Below are positions 54,327 through 62,887 of a stretch of DNA of 64,000 bases, piece by piece. Below the pieces are notes generated by a model. The model did not search any database. It saw nothing but the letters and a program-made list of their open reading frames with translations, and was not told the origin of the DNA. Numbering within the stretch: the stretch's first letter is position 1; each line of letters opens with the position of its first letter. The position numbers and the translations under genes are program-made. Source of the DNA: JAMXLO01 sp963726125 (lineage in GTDB: Bacteria; Pseudomonadota; Alphaproteobacteria; Acetobacterales; Acetobacteraceae); the NCBI GenBank assembly GCA_963726125.1, contig CAVSBG010000009.1:62001-126000 (forward strand), read 5' to 3'.

Positions 54327-57300
54327 CTACGCCACCGCGGCAGGCACCCGGCGGCGCGTTGGCTGTGCCGGGAGCACTCCGCAACTCGCCCTGTGCGCCA
54401 GCAATGCACGACAGGCCGCCGCTGGTGGAGCACCGAGCGGCAGCAGGCTGCCTCGTCCGGTCTGTTGGATGCGATCCGCCGGTGCGCCAATTTCGAACGC
54501 CACCACGTCCAGCCCGGATTGCCACATCTGCGACAGCGTGTAGCTCCAGGTTTCGGGCCAAAGTGCCGGCAGGAACCCGACCTCGGCCTCCTGCTCGCGG
54601 ATCAGCCCGATTGCCTCGGCCTCCTCGTAGGCACCGGTGATGTGCACCACGCCGGTCTCCAGGAGCCGCTTGTCGTCGCAGGTGAAGCCGACCACGACGA
54701 ACTCCATCGCCAGCCGTTGCGACACGACGTGGCGAGCACACGCGAGCAGATACTCATAGCCCTTGTCGATACCGATGCCGCCAACGACAACGACCCGAAC
54801 GCGCAACCGGCTGACGCCCGCCGTGGCGGTAGGCCTTGGCAATGGCAGATCGGGCTCCCAAGGCGTCACCTCACAGGAAAGCTCCGGAACGTAGCGCGCC
54901 AGGCGTCGCGCCACATCCGCCGACGGTGCAACGACACGCTGCGCATTGAGGAACACGCCGCGGGAACGCTGCCGCAGTGCTGCCGGCCTGATATCCTCCT
55001 CGAGGCTGCCGCCGGCATCCGAATAACACGCCTCGCACGCATCGCCGCCAGGCTCACCGCAATAGCGCTTGTCCGACCCCACCAGTGTGATTCGCGGACA
55101 CACCCAGGCGTAATCGTGTACCACCACGTCGTATGGCACACCGAGTGCGCGCGCCAAGGCCAGCATCGCTGGGTCGTGACCAATGAAATGATGCAATTCC
55201 ACCAGTGTCGGCTTGTCGTCGCACAGGAAAGCCGCGAGCTCGCGGATGCCCTCCCGCAGGTCGAACCGAAGATTGGGAAACGTCTCGCTGGAACCATCCG
55301 ACAGAGCGCAGCAAGTGCGTCCATGCGCATCGGCCGCGGGCGTCAGCACGATTGGCCGCAGTCCCGAGGCCGCAATCTCCTGGCAGCGCTCGGTGACCCG
55401 GCGCTTCACACCACCGGAGCGGGCGTGCGTCAGCAGGACGACCGCGCCCTTGCGATTTCGCCCATTGCGCCACCGCAGCGCATCCATGGCGAATCGGGCC
55501 GACGCCAGCGGATCATCCTGGCGGAAGGTTGCGATCAGCGCGTCGTAGCCGGGGTGCAGGCGGTTCAGGACGCCGAGGTTGCGCACCAGCAACTGCGCTT
55601 TTGCCCCACCGAACGAGCAGGCCCCCACGTGCCCGACGAACACACCGGGTACCGCGACATGACGCCACCCCAGATGGCGTGCCCGAATGCAGAAGTCGTT
55701 CTCTTCGCCATAGCCCTGGGCAAACAGATCCTCCCGCAGCAGACCGACAGAAGTCAGGCAGTCGCGCCTGAGATAGACACAGAAGCCATGCGCGCTCGGC
55801 ACGTCTGTCACGGTGCTCGCGTTGGCGCGCCGCGCGAGGCGATCCAGTTGATTGGTCGCGGCCTGGTCGGGAACCGGATTCGGACCATTCTCCCGCGGAT
55901 AGCTGAAGATGGTTGCGTCGTTGGAGAATGGTGTCGCGCTGCCAATATCCGGCGCGCTGTAAGCTGCCTCGGTCAACCGTTCGACCCAGCCGTGCGGCAC
56001 CAGCGTGTCGCTGTTGAGCAGGATCACATCGCGATCTGCGGCGGCGCGTATTCCGGCGTTGGCGGTGGCAGGAAAGCCGCGGTTCGCCGGTTGCCGCAGC
56101 AGCACGATGTGCCCGCGCTGCGCCAGTTCGGTCAGCGCCTCCACCAACCTGGCCTCGGGGGACGCGTCCTCCACCACGATACAGCGCGCATCTTTCGGTA
56201 GCGATGCGAGCACGCTCTTGATGCAGGCCATGGTCGGCTCGAAGCCGCGATAGACCGGGACCACGACATCAATCCCGACCGCCCGCAGCAAGCGCCGGGG
56301 CACCGGGCGTATGCCGACGATGTCGGCCGGCACTGCGGCCATGCGAATATCGACGATCGAGGCTGCGCCGCGCGTTGAAGCGGGAAACAGCCGCCGCGCC
56401 AGTTCGGCTGCGCCAGCCGCGCTGCGCTGGTCAATCATGGGATCGAGCGGGCTGCCATAGAGGTTCCGGCCGGCGGCATCCTGCACAGTCATCGGCGATG
56501 CCAGCGCGCGCAGATCGGCTGACGGAACCATGAAGCGGCGCGGTCGCGCGAACGGCTGGGTATGTGGCACATCCGATGCCGGATCGCTGGCAATGACGCG
56601 CAGTTTGGACCCGTTGGCACCACGCACCGTTACCAAAGGAGCGCAGTCTGGATCATGCGGGAACCACGCCCATCCGATCAGCCCGCCATCCAGCGCACTG
56701 ACGAAGCCTTCGAGTTGCCCGATGACCGAAGCCTCGAGCGGACTGCCGAACAGATGAAGGCCCTGGAGGCATACCGCGATATGATTGGCATGCCGCCAAG
56801 CATCCGGCAGCCAATAGCTCGCCCGCAGCAGTGCGGCTTCCCGATTGCACCGGCGCGCGCGCAGACCAATCGGCGCACCGTCCAGCAGGATCACGACGCG
56901 GTTTGGATTTGCGTTCGCCGCGAACAACGTGACGTGCAGCATGCCGTCGGCGGTCAACGCGCACCAGCCGCGTTCGCCGTTTTGCCGGGCGATCAGATCA
57001 TGCAGGTGAATGGTAGGCGTGCCCCGAACATGGCCGTGGCGCGACAGCAGCGAACGCAGGCTGTGGGCAGCGAGGTCGTGCTGGCCCAGCGTATGGTGCG
57101 CTGAGGCAAGTCCGATCCATGCCTCCTGCACATCATCACGGCGAGCGACGAGGGCAAAGGCCTCGGCGGAACGGGGATCGAGGTCGTGCAACCGCGCGGC
57201 GCCAATTGCCAGTGTGATCTCGCCGTTCGATGGTGCCAGGCGTTGGGCGTATTCGTAATGCCGCAGCCCGGCCCGGACATCGCCGCCTTGCAGGACGGCC

Positions 57301-57350
57301 GCTGCGCGAGCGCAGGCATCGTTCACCGCAGCGCTGCGTTCGCTTGTCAC
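54327..57350 (-). CDS. two-domain glycosyltransferase (GT2 + GT4) with TPR N-terminus
   Basis: I chose GTG 57350, with AAGGA 8 nt before it, giving about 1007 residues; a TTG at 57389 is possible. Residues about 10-110 form TPR helices (HYEYAQRLAPSNGEITLAIG, EAWIGLASAHHTLGQHDLAA). Residues about 120-340 are a beta-rich domain I cannot name. A GT2 (GT-A) domain runs from about 360 (GIDVVVPVYRGFEPTMACIK, NRGFPATANAGIRAAADRDV, LLNSDTLVPHGW, SAHGFCVYLRRDCL, GYGEENDFCIRA). A GT4-like (GT-B) domain runs from about 635 (HARSGGVKRRVTERCQEIAA, VVVVGGIGIDKGYEYLLACA, GFLPALWPETWSYTLSQMW). It probably builds a surface glycan; no polysaccharide operon is adjacent. Confidence 0.88.
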   Translation of the reverse strand: MTSERSAAVNDACARAAAVLQGGDVRAGLRHYEYAQRLAPSNGEITLAIGAARLHDLDPRSAEAFALVARRDDVQEAWIGLASAHHTLGQHDLAAHSLRSLLSRHGHVRGTPTIHLHDLIARQNGERGWCALTADGMLHVTLFAANANPNRVVILLDGAPIGLRARRCNREAALLRASYWLPDAWRHANHIAVCLQGLHLFGSPLEASVIGQLEGFVSALDGGLIGWAWFPHDPDCAPLVTVRGANGSKLRVIASDPASDVPHTQPFARPRRFMVPSADLRALASPMTVQDAAGRNLYGSPLDPMIDQRSAAGAAELARRLFPASTRGAASIVDIRMAAVPADIVGIRPVPRRLLRAVGIDVVVPVYRGFEPTMACIKSVLASLPKDARCIVVEDASPEARLVEALTELAQRGHIVLLRQPANRGFPATANAGIRAAADRDVILLNSDTLVPHGWVERLTEAAYSAPDIGSATPFSNDATIFSYPRENGPNPVPDQAATNQLDRLARRANASTVTDVPSAHGFCVYLRRDCLTSVGLLREDLFAQGYGEENDFCIRARHLGWRHVAVPGVFVGHVGACSFGGAKAQLLVRNLGVLNRLHPGYDALIATFRQDDPLASARFAMDALRWRNGRNRKGAVVLLTHARSGGVKRRVTERCQEIAASGLRPIVLTPAADAHGRTCCALSDGSSETFPNLRFDLREGIRELAAFLCDDKPTLVELHHFIGHDPAMLALARALGVPYDVVVHDYAWVCPRITLVGSDKRYCGEPGGDACEACYSDAGGSLEEDIRPAALRQRSRGVFLNAQRVVAPSADVARRLARYVPELSCEVTPWEPDLPLPRPTATAGVSRLRVRVVVVGGIGIDKGYEYLLACARHVVSQRLAMEFVVVGFTCDDKRLLETGVVHITGAYEEAEAIGLIREQEAEVGFLPALWPETWSYTLSQMWQSGLDVVAFEIGAPADRIQQTGRGSLLPLGAPPAAACRALLAHRASCGVLPAQPTRRRVPAAVA

Positions 57351-57598
57351 AGAACATTCCTTGCCGCTGACTGCCTTCCGTTGCGCCAAGCTAGCGAGGG
57401 GCCGTTAATGAACCATTGCCAGGGCGGCCAAATACGCGATCCATTGTCGACCGGGGATGGGACCCGTTGGTTAATAGTGCATGAACACTGGCTTAAGATC
57501 AGACATCCGCGACTCAAGCATCTGTGAGCGGATGGCGCCCCGATCCCGCCGCACTTATTCGACAATGTGGTCGGAGCGTAACGGAGTGGGTATCGGTC

Positions 57599-57772
57599 AT
57601 GTTGAGATTGGCATTGTTCTTCCTTGTGGTTTCGCTGGTCGCCGCGTTGTTCGGTTTCGGCGGTATCTCAGCCGCCTCGGCAGACATCGCGCGAATTCTA
57701 TTCTTTATCGCGATCGTGATCTTCCTGGTCCTGCTGGTTGCCGGCCTGATGGCGGGCAGTACCTTGTTCTAG
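57599..57772 (+). CDS. DUF1328 small membrane protein
   Basis: This 57-residue protein from ATG 57599 is almost wholly membrane: MLRLALFFLVVSLVAALFGF, GGISAASADIARILFFIAIV, IFLVLLVAGLMAGSTLF. The GFGGIS-AA...A pattern is the DUF1328 (PF07043) signature. Two helices span the inner membrane. Function is unknown; such proteins are common in proteobacteria. It ends just before a strong terminator. Confidence 0.9.
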   Translation: MLRLALFFLVVSLVAALFGFGGISAASADIARILFFIAIVIFLVLLVAGLMAGSTLF

Positions 57773-57777
57773 GGCGC

Positions 57778-57832
57778 GAGCCAGTGCGGCGCGTCGGCCG
57801 TTCGTCAACGGTGCGACGCGCCGCACTGGCTC
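57778..57832. terminator. 19-bp perfect hairpin between convergent genes
   Basis: GAGCCAGTGCGGCGCGTCG (57778-57796) pairs exactly with 57814-57832 around a 17-nt loop. It lies between DUF1328 (plus) and the GST gene (minus) and probably terminates both transcripts; only a short TTTA follows. Confidence 0.75.
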
Positions 57833-57865
57833 AAGCTTTAGTCGCAGGCGATTGGTGTCGGCGCG

Positions 57866-58492
57866 CTATACCACTTTCCCTGCAAGGTGCTGCTTATATG
57901 CCGGCCGCTGCAGCATACGATCGTACCAAGCACGCAGGTGCGGTACTTCGGGGCGCTCGAAGTCCATACTGAACCACCGGTGAAGATGCGGACCCCACGG
58001 GATGTCCGCCAGCGTCAGGTCGTCGCCCGCCAGATATGGATGCCTGGCGAGTTCGGCCGAAACCATCCCCCAGACGCGGGCCGTGTCCTCCACCGCCTGC
58101 TTGATCGCCGCCATGTCGCGCTTGTCCGCTGGCGTGCGCACCAAACCCCAGAACACCACACCCATCGGCCGATTCAGCAGCGTCTGCTGCGCGTCCATCC
58201 AGCGATCAATGTTGCCGCGGGCATGCGGGTCCTGCGGCCATAGCTTCGAGTGAGGCGCATGAGCGTGGCAGAGATAGCGGCAGATCGCGTTGCTCTCCCA
58301 CAGCGTGAAGTCATCCTCCTGCAATGTCGGCACCAGACCGGTGGGGTTCATGGTGCGATATTCCGCGGTATCGGTCTTGCCGAATGAGCCGCCGACATCG
58401 AGGCGTTCGTAGGAAAGCTGCAATTCCTCGAGCGTCCAGATCGCCTTCATCACGTTGCTCGATGTGGCGCGGCCCCACAGGATACGGCGCAT
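57866..58492 (-). CDS. glutathione S-transferase family protein
   Basis: This 208-residue protein starts MRRILWGRATSSNVMKAIWT at ATG 58492. The thioredoxin-like N-terminal domain has TSSNVMKAIWTLEELQLSYE, MNPTGLVPTLQEDDFTLWES (cis-Pro loop) and NAICRYLC. The C-terminal helical domain has NIDRWMDAQQTLLN, and ADIPWGPHLHRWFSMDFERP with RAWYDRMLQRPAYKQHL. This matches the GstN-like bacterial group. It conjugates or reduces electrophiles with glutathione. Confidence 0.9.
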   Translation of the reverse strand: MRRILWGRATSSNVMKAIWTLEELQLSYERLDVGGSFGKTDTAEYRTMNPTGLVPTLQEDDFTLWESNAICRYLCHAHAPHSKLWPQDPHARGNIDRWMDAQQTLLNRPMGVVFWGLVRTPADKRDMAAIKQAVEDTARVWGMVSAELARHPYLAGDDLTLADIPWGPHLHRWFSMDFERPEVPHLRAWYDRMLQRPAYKQHLAGKVV

Positions 58493-58629
58493 TCGGTGTC
58501 CCCTCCCTGACTGCGGACGACAACCTGGCGTCCTGCCGCGGAAGTTCGCCATATCCTGCGGCGAACGCAAGGGATCGTCGGACCACCGCTGCGCTTGCGC
58601 GCCCGGCGGAAGCAGGGCACATCGCCCCC

Positions 58630-59130
58630 ATGACGCTCAGCTCGATACGCGAACTGGCCATCGTTAGTGCGCTTGCCGCGGGTTTCGCCCTTGGGCTGGC
58701 GGAGGCGTCGGAGTATTGGGGCGGCCTGGTGCCATGCGCGCTCTGCCTGCTGGAGCGGTGGCCATACCGAGTGGCGATAGTCCTCAGCCTTCTCGCGGCC
58801 GTTGTGCCGCGGCCATACGACCGTGGGCTATTGATGCTGGTGGTCGTGACGATGCTGGTCTCCGCCGCGCTGGCGGTCGTCCACGTCGGCGTGGAGCTGC
58901 ATTTCTGGCCCAGTCCGCTGCCGGAATGCGCCGCACCCCGCTTCATCGGTGGCACGATCGCCGAACGTCTGTCGAACATGCCGTCACGACCGGCCAAGCC
59001 GTGCGACGCGCCGACATACCTGATCCCCGGCCTGCCGATCTCGATGGCGGTGATGAACCTGCTCTATGCGGTGGTATTCGCGCTTGTGCTGGACCGCTTC
59101 CTGGGCCGCGGTCGAGTTGCCAAGGCATGA
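58630..59130 (+). CDS. dsbB: disulfide bond formation protein B (DsbB)
   Basis: This 166-residue membrane protein has four helices and two cysteine pairs: YWGGLVPCALCLLERWPYRV (CxxC, quinone-linked pair) and LPECAAPRF with RPAKPCDAPTYLIPG (periplasmic loop pair). DsbB re-oxidises DsbA and passes electrons to ubiquinone. The ATG is at 58630, after an uninformative open extension. Its stop overlaps the coq7 ATG (ATGA), so the gene for quinone use is coupled to a quinone-making gene. Confidence 0.9.
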   Translation: MTLSSIRELAIVSALAAGFALGLAEASEYWGGLVPCALCLLERWPYRVAIVLSLLAAVVPRPYDRGLLMLVVVTMLVSAALAVVHVGVELHFWPSPLPECAAPRFIGGTIAERLSNMPSRPAKPCDAPTYLIPGLPISMAVMNLLYAVVFALVLDRFLGRGRVAKA

Positions 59131-59675
59131 GCGACACGCGAGCGCATCTGCCCGGCAGTCCGACGGCAGAGACGACGATCGCGCGCATGATTCGGGTCGA
59201 CCACGCCGGTGAGTACGGTGCGGCGCGGATCTATGCCGGCCAGCTCGCGGTGCTGCGGCGCAGCGACACGGCCCCGGTGCTGCGCGAGATGCAGGCACAG
59301 GAACAGCAGCACCTCGAGCGGTTCTCGGATCTGATTGTGCGGCGCAGGGTGCGACCGACCGCCCTATTGCCGCTGTGGCACATCGCGGGGTTCGCGCTCG
59401 GTGCGGTGACCGCGGCGTTGGGCACGCGCGCGGCAATGGCTTGCACGGTGGCCGTCGAGGAGGCGATCGACGCACACTACAGCAGCCAGATCGCGGCGCT
59501 GGATGACGGCGAGAGCGAGCTGCGGAATACGCTCGGCCAGTTCCGAGAGGAAGAGCTCCAGCACCGCGACATAGCGCTGGAGAATGGCGCGGAGCAGACG
59601 CCGGGCTATCGGCTGCTGTATTTCGCGATCAAGGCCGGCTGCAAAGTTGCGATCCGCATCAGCGAACGCGTGTAA
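59127..59675 (+). CDS. coq7: demethoxyubiquinone hydroxylase Coq7
   Basis: This 182-residue di-iron hydroxylase has all iron ligands in order: MIRVDHAGEYGAARIYAGQ, EMQAQEQQHLERFSDLIVRR, CTVAVEEAIDAHYSSQIAAL, and FREEELQHRDIALENGAEQT (ExxH motifs). It performs the penultimate hydroxylation in ubiquinone synthesis at the inner membrane. The ATG at 59127 overlaps the dsbB stop, showing translational coupling. Confidence 0.93.
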   Translation: MSDTRAHLPGSPTAETTIARMIRVDHAGEYGAARIYAGQLAVLRRSDTAPVLREMQAQEQQHLERFSDLIVRRRVRPTALLPLWHIAGFALGAVTAALGTRAAMACTVAVEEAIDAHYSSQIAALDDGESELRNTLGQFREEELQHRDIALENGAEQTPGYRLLYFAIKAGCKVAIRISERV

Positions 59676-59724
59676 CCCGGAACGACGCAACGCACGCAAC
59701 CGACGTTTCCGATGGAGGAAACCG

Positions 59725-60489
59725 ATGGGACTCGAAAGGCTCGCGGTCCGCGGCATCGATCTCGAAGTGCTGCGCAAGGGTGAGGGCCCACCGATCCTGC
59801 TGCTGCACGGGCTGGATGTCGTGGACCCCGACGCGCCGTTCCTGAACCTGCTCGCACCGCACGCCGAGATCATCGCGCCGTCGCATCCCGGCTTCGGTCA
59901 TTCACCGCGTCCCGCTGATTTCGATACGATCTATGACCTGGTGCATCTCTACCTCGACCTGCTCGAGACGCTGCCGCACGTGACGCTGATGGGTTTCTCG
60001 TTCGGGGGCTGGCTCGCGGCTGAGATCGCGGCGGCGAGCTGTCACCGTCTGGCGCGGCTGATCCTGGTGGATCCGCTCGGCATCAAGCTGGGCGATCGCG
60101 AGAGCCGCGACATCCTCGACCTGTTTAGCACGGCACCCGCCGAGGTGCAGCGGTGTACCTGGCACGATGCGTCGAAATTTGCACCCGACTTCAACACCAT
60201 GTCCGACGACGCCATCGTCGTGCACGCGCGAAACCGCGATGCGTTGAGCCTGTATGGCTGGCAGCCCTTCATGTACAACCCGAAGCTGCCCCGCTGGCTG
60301 TGCCGCATCGCGGTGCCGACGCTGGTGCTGTGGGGCGCCAGCGATGGCGTGGTGACGCCAGCCTATGGTCGCGAATATTGCGGTCTGATCCCAGGAGCGC
60401 GTTTCGAGGTCATTGAAGGCGCAGGTCATCATCCGGAGGTGGAACAGCCCGAGACATTCGCCGCGCGTGTCGCGGCGTTCATCCGATGA
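59725..60489 (+). CDS. alpha/beta-hydrolase
   Basis: This 254-residue protein from ATG 59725, after GGAGGAAACC, has GPPILLLHGLDVVDPDAPFL, the nucleophile elbow VTLMGFSFGGWLAAEIAAAS, acid-region PTLVLWGASDGVVTPAYGRE, and the catalytic His in VIEGAGHHPEVEQPETFAAR. No signal peptide is seen. It follows coq7 by 49 nt and may be co-transcribed. The fold alone does not fix the reaction (esterase, C-C hydrolase or haloalkane type). Confidence 0.88.
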   Translation: MGLERLAVRGIDLEVLRKGEGPPILLLHGLDVVDPDAPFLNLLAPHAEIIAPSHPGFGHSPRPADFDTIYDLVHLYLDLLETLPHVTLMGFSFGGWLAAEIAAASCHRLARLILVDPLGIKLGDRESRDILDLFSTAPAEVQRCTWHDASKFAPDFNTMSDDAIVVHARNRDALSLYGWQPFMYNPKLPRWLCRIAVPTLVLWGASDGVVTPAYGREYCGLIPGARFEVIEGAGHHPEVEQPETFAARVAAFIR

Positions 60490-60886
60490 TCTTGATGTTC
60501 CGTCTGCCTGGCATCACGACCGTCGTGAAGAGGCGGCTCATACCGGGGGCTTTAACTGTTGATGTAGTGCAGACCCTGCGAACCTGCTCATGACCTGGCT
60601 ATTTCCAAGCGATGTTGCTGACTGGGATTGCGTCGTTCGCAATTTGGTGCGGGTTGGCGATGGCCGGGTCAAGCCCGGCCATGACGGTAGGTGGGTCAGC
60701 CCGTTTCGGTCGTGACGGTAGGTGGGTGACGCCCGGCCGTTACGATAGGTGGATCAAGCCTAGCCGTTACGGTAGGTGGGGCGAGCTTGGTCGGGACGGT
60801 AGGTGCGTCAAGCCCGCCAATGACAGGGGGGAGAGTCAGTCGTTTCAACGTCTGGTATAAGCACTCTGCAATGCGTTGCCCCCGCC
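60490..60886. other. intergenic with tandem repeats
   Basis: No gene is supported. The central part is the palindrome and tandem array at 60659-60821. The last 60 nt would hold the promoter of the EEP-family gene. Confidence 0.5.
60660..60821. repeat. palindrome followed by five 27-nt tandem repeats
   Basis: ATGGCCGGG and CCCGGCCAT (60660-60682) form a perfect 9-bp stem. Units follow at 60683-60713 (31 nt), 60714-60740, 60741-60767, 60768-60794 and 60795-60821, each 27 nt and built on GACGGTAGGTGGGTCAAGCC. The units differ by several bases. A single related copy is near 17232. The family looks like a small non-coding repeat, not CRISPR. Confidence 0.85.
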
Positions 60887-61745
60887 ATGCTGCGCATCGT
60901 GCTCTTGCTGTCGCTGACTTTGCTTCTGCCGGGTCTCGCGGCCGCAACGGAACTGAAGCTTAGTACCTGGAACCTGGAATGGCTGACCGATCGGCAAGCA
61001 GGTGACCGTGAATTGCCTTCCGACGCCCATCCCAAACAGCCAGCGGACATTGACCTTCTGCAACAATACGCGATGCAGCTGGATGCCGATGTGATTGCCA
61101 TTGAGGAAGTGGACGGCCCAGTCGTCGCGGCTCGAGTGTTTCCGCGCGACAAGTACTCCATCCACATGAGCCGCGACCATGTCGTTCAGCGTGTTGGCAT
61201 CGTGGTGCGCCGAGGCATCCATTACGACGTCAATCCGGATGTCACGGCACTCGACGTCGGGCCGAGCCATGCTCTGCGCAGCGGCGTCGACATCACGCTG
61301 ACACTACAACCCGCGCCGCTGCGAATCCTTGCCGTTCACCTGAAGACCGGCTGCTTCGATCGCCCGCTGAACAAGGAGCCACATGGCGCATGCGAGGAAC
61401 TGGCGGAACAGAGAACCGCGTTGATCGATTGGATCAATGCGCGACAGGCTGATGGCATCGCATTCGCCATCATGGGCGACTTCAACCGCCATATGGACGG
61501 CAAGGACCAGTTCTGGTCAGGCCTGAAACGAGCTGCACCACTGATCCGAGTAACCGAGGGCCACTCAAGCCCGTGCTGGGGCAGTGAGTCCTTCATCGAC
61601 CACATCATTCTCGGCGATGCCGCGCGGGATTGGTTGGTGCCGGAACTCGTTGCGCGTCCTCAGTTATCGCGAAACCGGCGCCGAGTGGAAGGAACGCCTG
61701 TCCGATCATTGTCCGGTCTCGGTGCGCTTGCGCCTCCCCGACTGA
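60887..61745 (+). pseudogene. endonuclease/exonuclease/phosphatase (EEP) family protein, frame broken near 61652
   Basis: ATG 60887 encodes a signal peptide (MLRIVLLLSLTLLLPGLAAA) and an EEP domain: LKLSTWNLEWLTDRQAGDRE, ADVIAIEEVDGP (catalytic Glu), LRILAVHLKTGCFDRPL, FAIMGDFNRHMDGKDQFW (GDFN), and SESFIDHIILGDAA. The expected end is in the next frame: RVLSYRETGAEWKERLSDHC-PVSVRLRLPD, finishing at 61745 with the SDHCPV His. One extra G at about 61652 shifts the frame so that it reads on into the next gene. The repaired protein has about 285 residues and is presumably a secreted nuclease or phosphodiesterase. Confidence 0.82.
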
Positions 61746-61783
61746 ACGCGTTGAATGCGCACCGCATCGGAGGAGGTCACGCC

Positions 61784-62872
61784 ATGAAGATCACTGGCAT
61801 CACCGCCAAGGAATTCCGCTGGCCACGTCATAAGCCGATCACCAATGGAAAGCACACTTATACGGACGTGACGTTCGCCGTGGTGGAGATCGAGACCAGC
61901 GAAGGCATCACCGGTATCGGCCTCGGTGGCGGCGGCGAGATCGAGCGCGCCACCATCGCGCGGCTGACGCCGATGCTGATCGGCCAGGACCCGATCAATG
62001 TGGAGCGGCTCTGGCATAAGATGTGGGAGCCCAAGCTGATCGGTCGCCGCGGGCTGACCACGCGCGCGATATCCGCAATCGACATCGGTCTGTGGGACAT
62101 TCGCGCAAAGTTCGCCAACCTGCCGCTGTACAAGCTGCTCGGAGGATTTCGCGATCGGGTGCCGACGTACATCGCCGGCGGCTATTACGAGGAAGGCAAG
62201 GGCCTGCGTGAACTCGCGCGCGAGATGGAAGACAATTTGCGCATGGGTGCCAAGGCGGTGAAGATGAAGGTCGGTGCGGTGCCGCTCGTCGAAGACGTCG
62301 CGCGCGTCCGCGTGGCACGCGAGGCGGTGGGGCCGGACGTCAAGCTGATGGTCGATGCCAACTGTGCGTATCGTTATTATGAAGCGATCCAGTTCGCGAA
62401 GCGCATCGAACCATACGACATCTTCTGGTTCGAGGAACCGGTCGCTCCCGACGACTATGACGGCCATCGCAGGCTGGCACAGGCCACCAGTATCCCGATC
62501 GCAACCGGGGAGAACGAGTATACCCGCTATGGCTTCCGCGACCTGATCCGGCACGAATGCGCGGCCATTCTGAATGCTGATGCGAAAGTGCTCGGCGGCG
62601 TGACGGAGTTCATGAAGGTGGCGGCGCTGGCACAGGCGAACGACCTGGACATCGCACCGCACGGATCACAGGACATCCACGTGCATCTGGTCGCGGCGAT
62701 CTCCAACGGGCTGATCCTGGAGTTCTACCGCGACACCGTCGATCCGATGTGGGGCAAGGTCTATCGCCACACGTTGACGCTGAATGATGACGGGACGGTC
62801 AGTCCGCCTGACGTGCCCGGCATCGGTGCCGACCCGAACTATGAGACGCTGGCGCAATATCGCGTGGCCTGA
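61784..62872 (+). CDS. enolase-superfamily enzyme, mandelate racemase/muconate lactonizing type
   Basis: This 362-residue protein starts MKITGITAKEFRWPRHKPIT at ATG 61784, preceded by GGAGGAGGTCACGCC. The N-terminal capping domain precedes a barrel with LRMGAKAVKMKVGAVPL (catalytic KxK), DVKLMVDANCAYRYYEAI, IFWFEEPVAPDDYDG, SIPIATGENEYTRYGFRDL (three metal ligands Asp/Glu/Glu) and DIAPHGSQDIHVHLVAAISN (His base region). This matches the MR subgroup that dehydrates or racemises acid sugars. An AroQ-like gene follows by 15 nt, forming an operon. The upstream frame is open through the broken EEP gene, which creates a false fusion. Confidence 0.88.
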   Translation: MKITGITAKEFRWPRHKPITNGKHTYTDVTFAVVEIETSEGITGIGLGGGGEIERATIARLTPMLIGQDPINVERLWHKMWEPKLIGRRGLTTRAISAIDIGLWDIRAKFANLPLYKLLGGFRDRVPTYIAGGYYEEGKGLRELAREMEDNLRMGAKAVKMKVGAVPLVEDVARVRVAREAVGPDVKLMVDANCAYRYYEAIQFAKRIEPYDIFWFEEPVAPDDYDGHRRLAQATSIPIATGENEYTRYGFRDLIRHECAAILNADAKVLGGVTEFMKVAALAQANDLDIAPHGSQDIHVHLVAAISNGLILEFYRDTVDPMWGKVYRHTLTLNDDGTVSPPDVPGIGADPNYETLAQYRVA

Positions 62873-62887
62873 GCGAAGGACAGAAGC

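Noticed and set aside
54393..56201. 602-codon open frame on the plus strand opposite the giant glycosyltransferase
   Set aside because: It is antisense to a clear GT2/GT4 protein, is rich in Arg/His/Gln as GC-rich shadow frames are, and has no recognisable domain.
60660..60821. Possible CRISPR array
   Set aside because: Units are contiguous, diverged and lack unique spacers; no cas genes are in the window.
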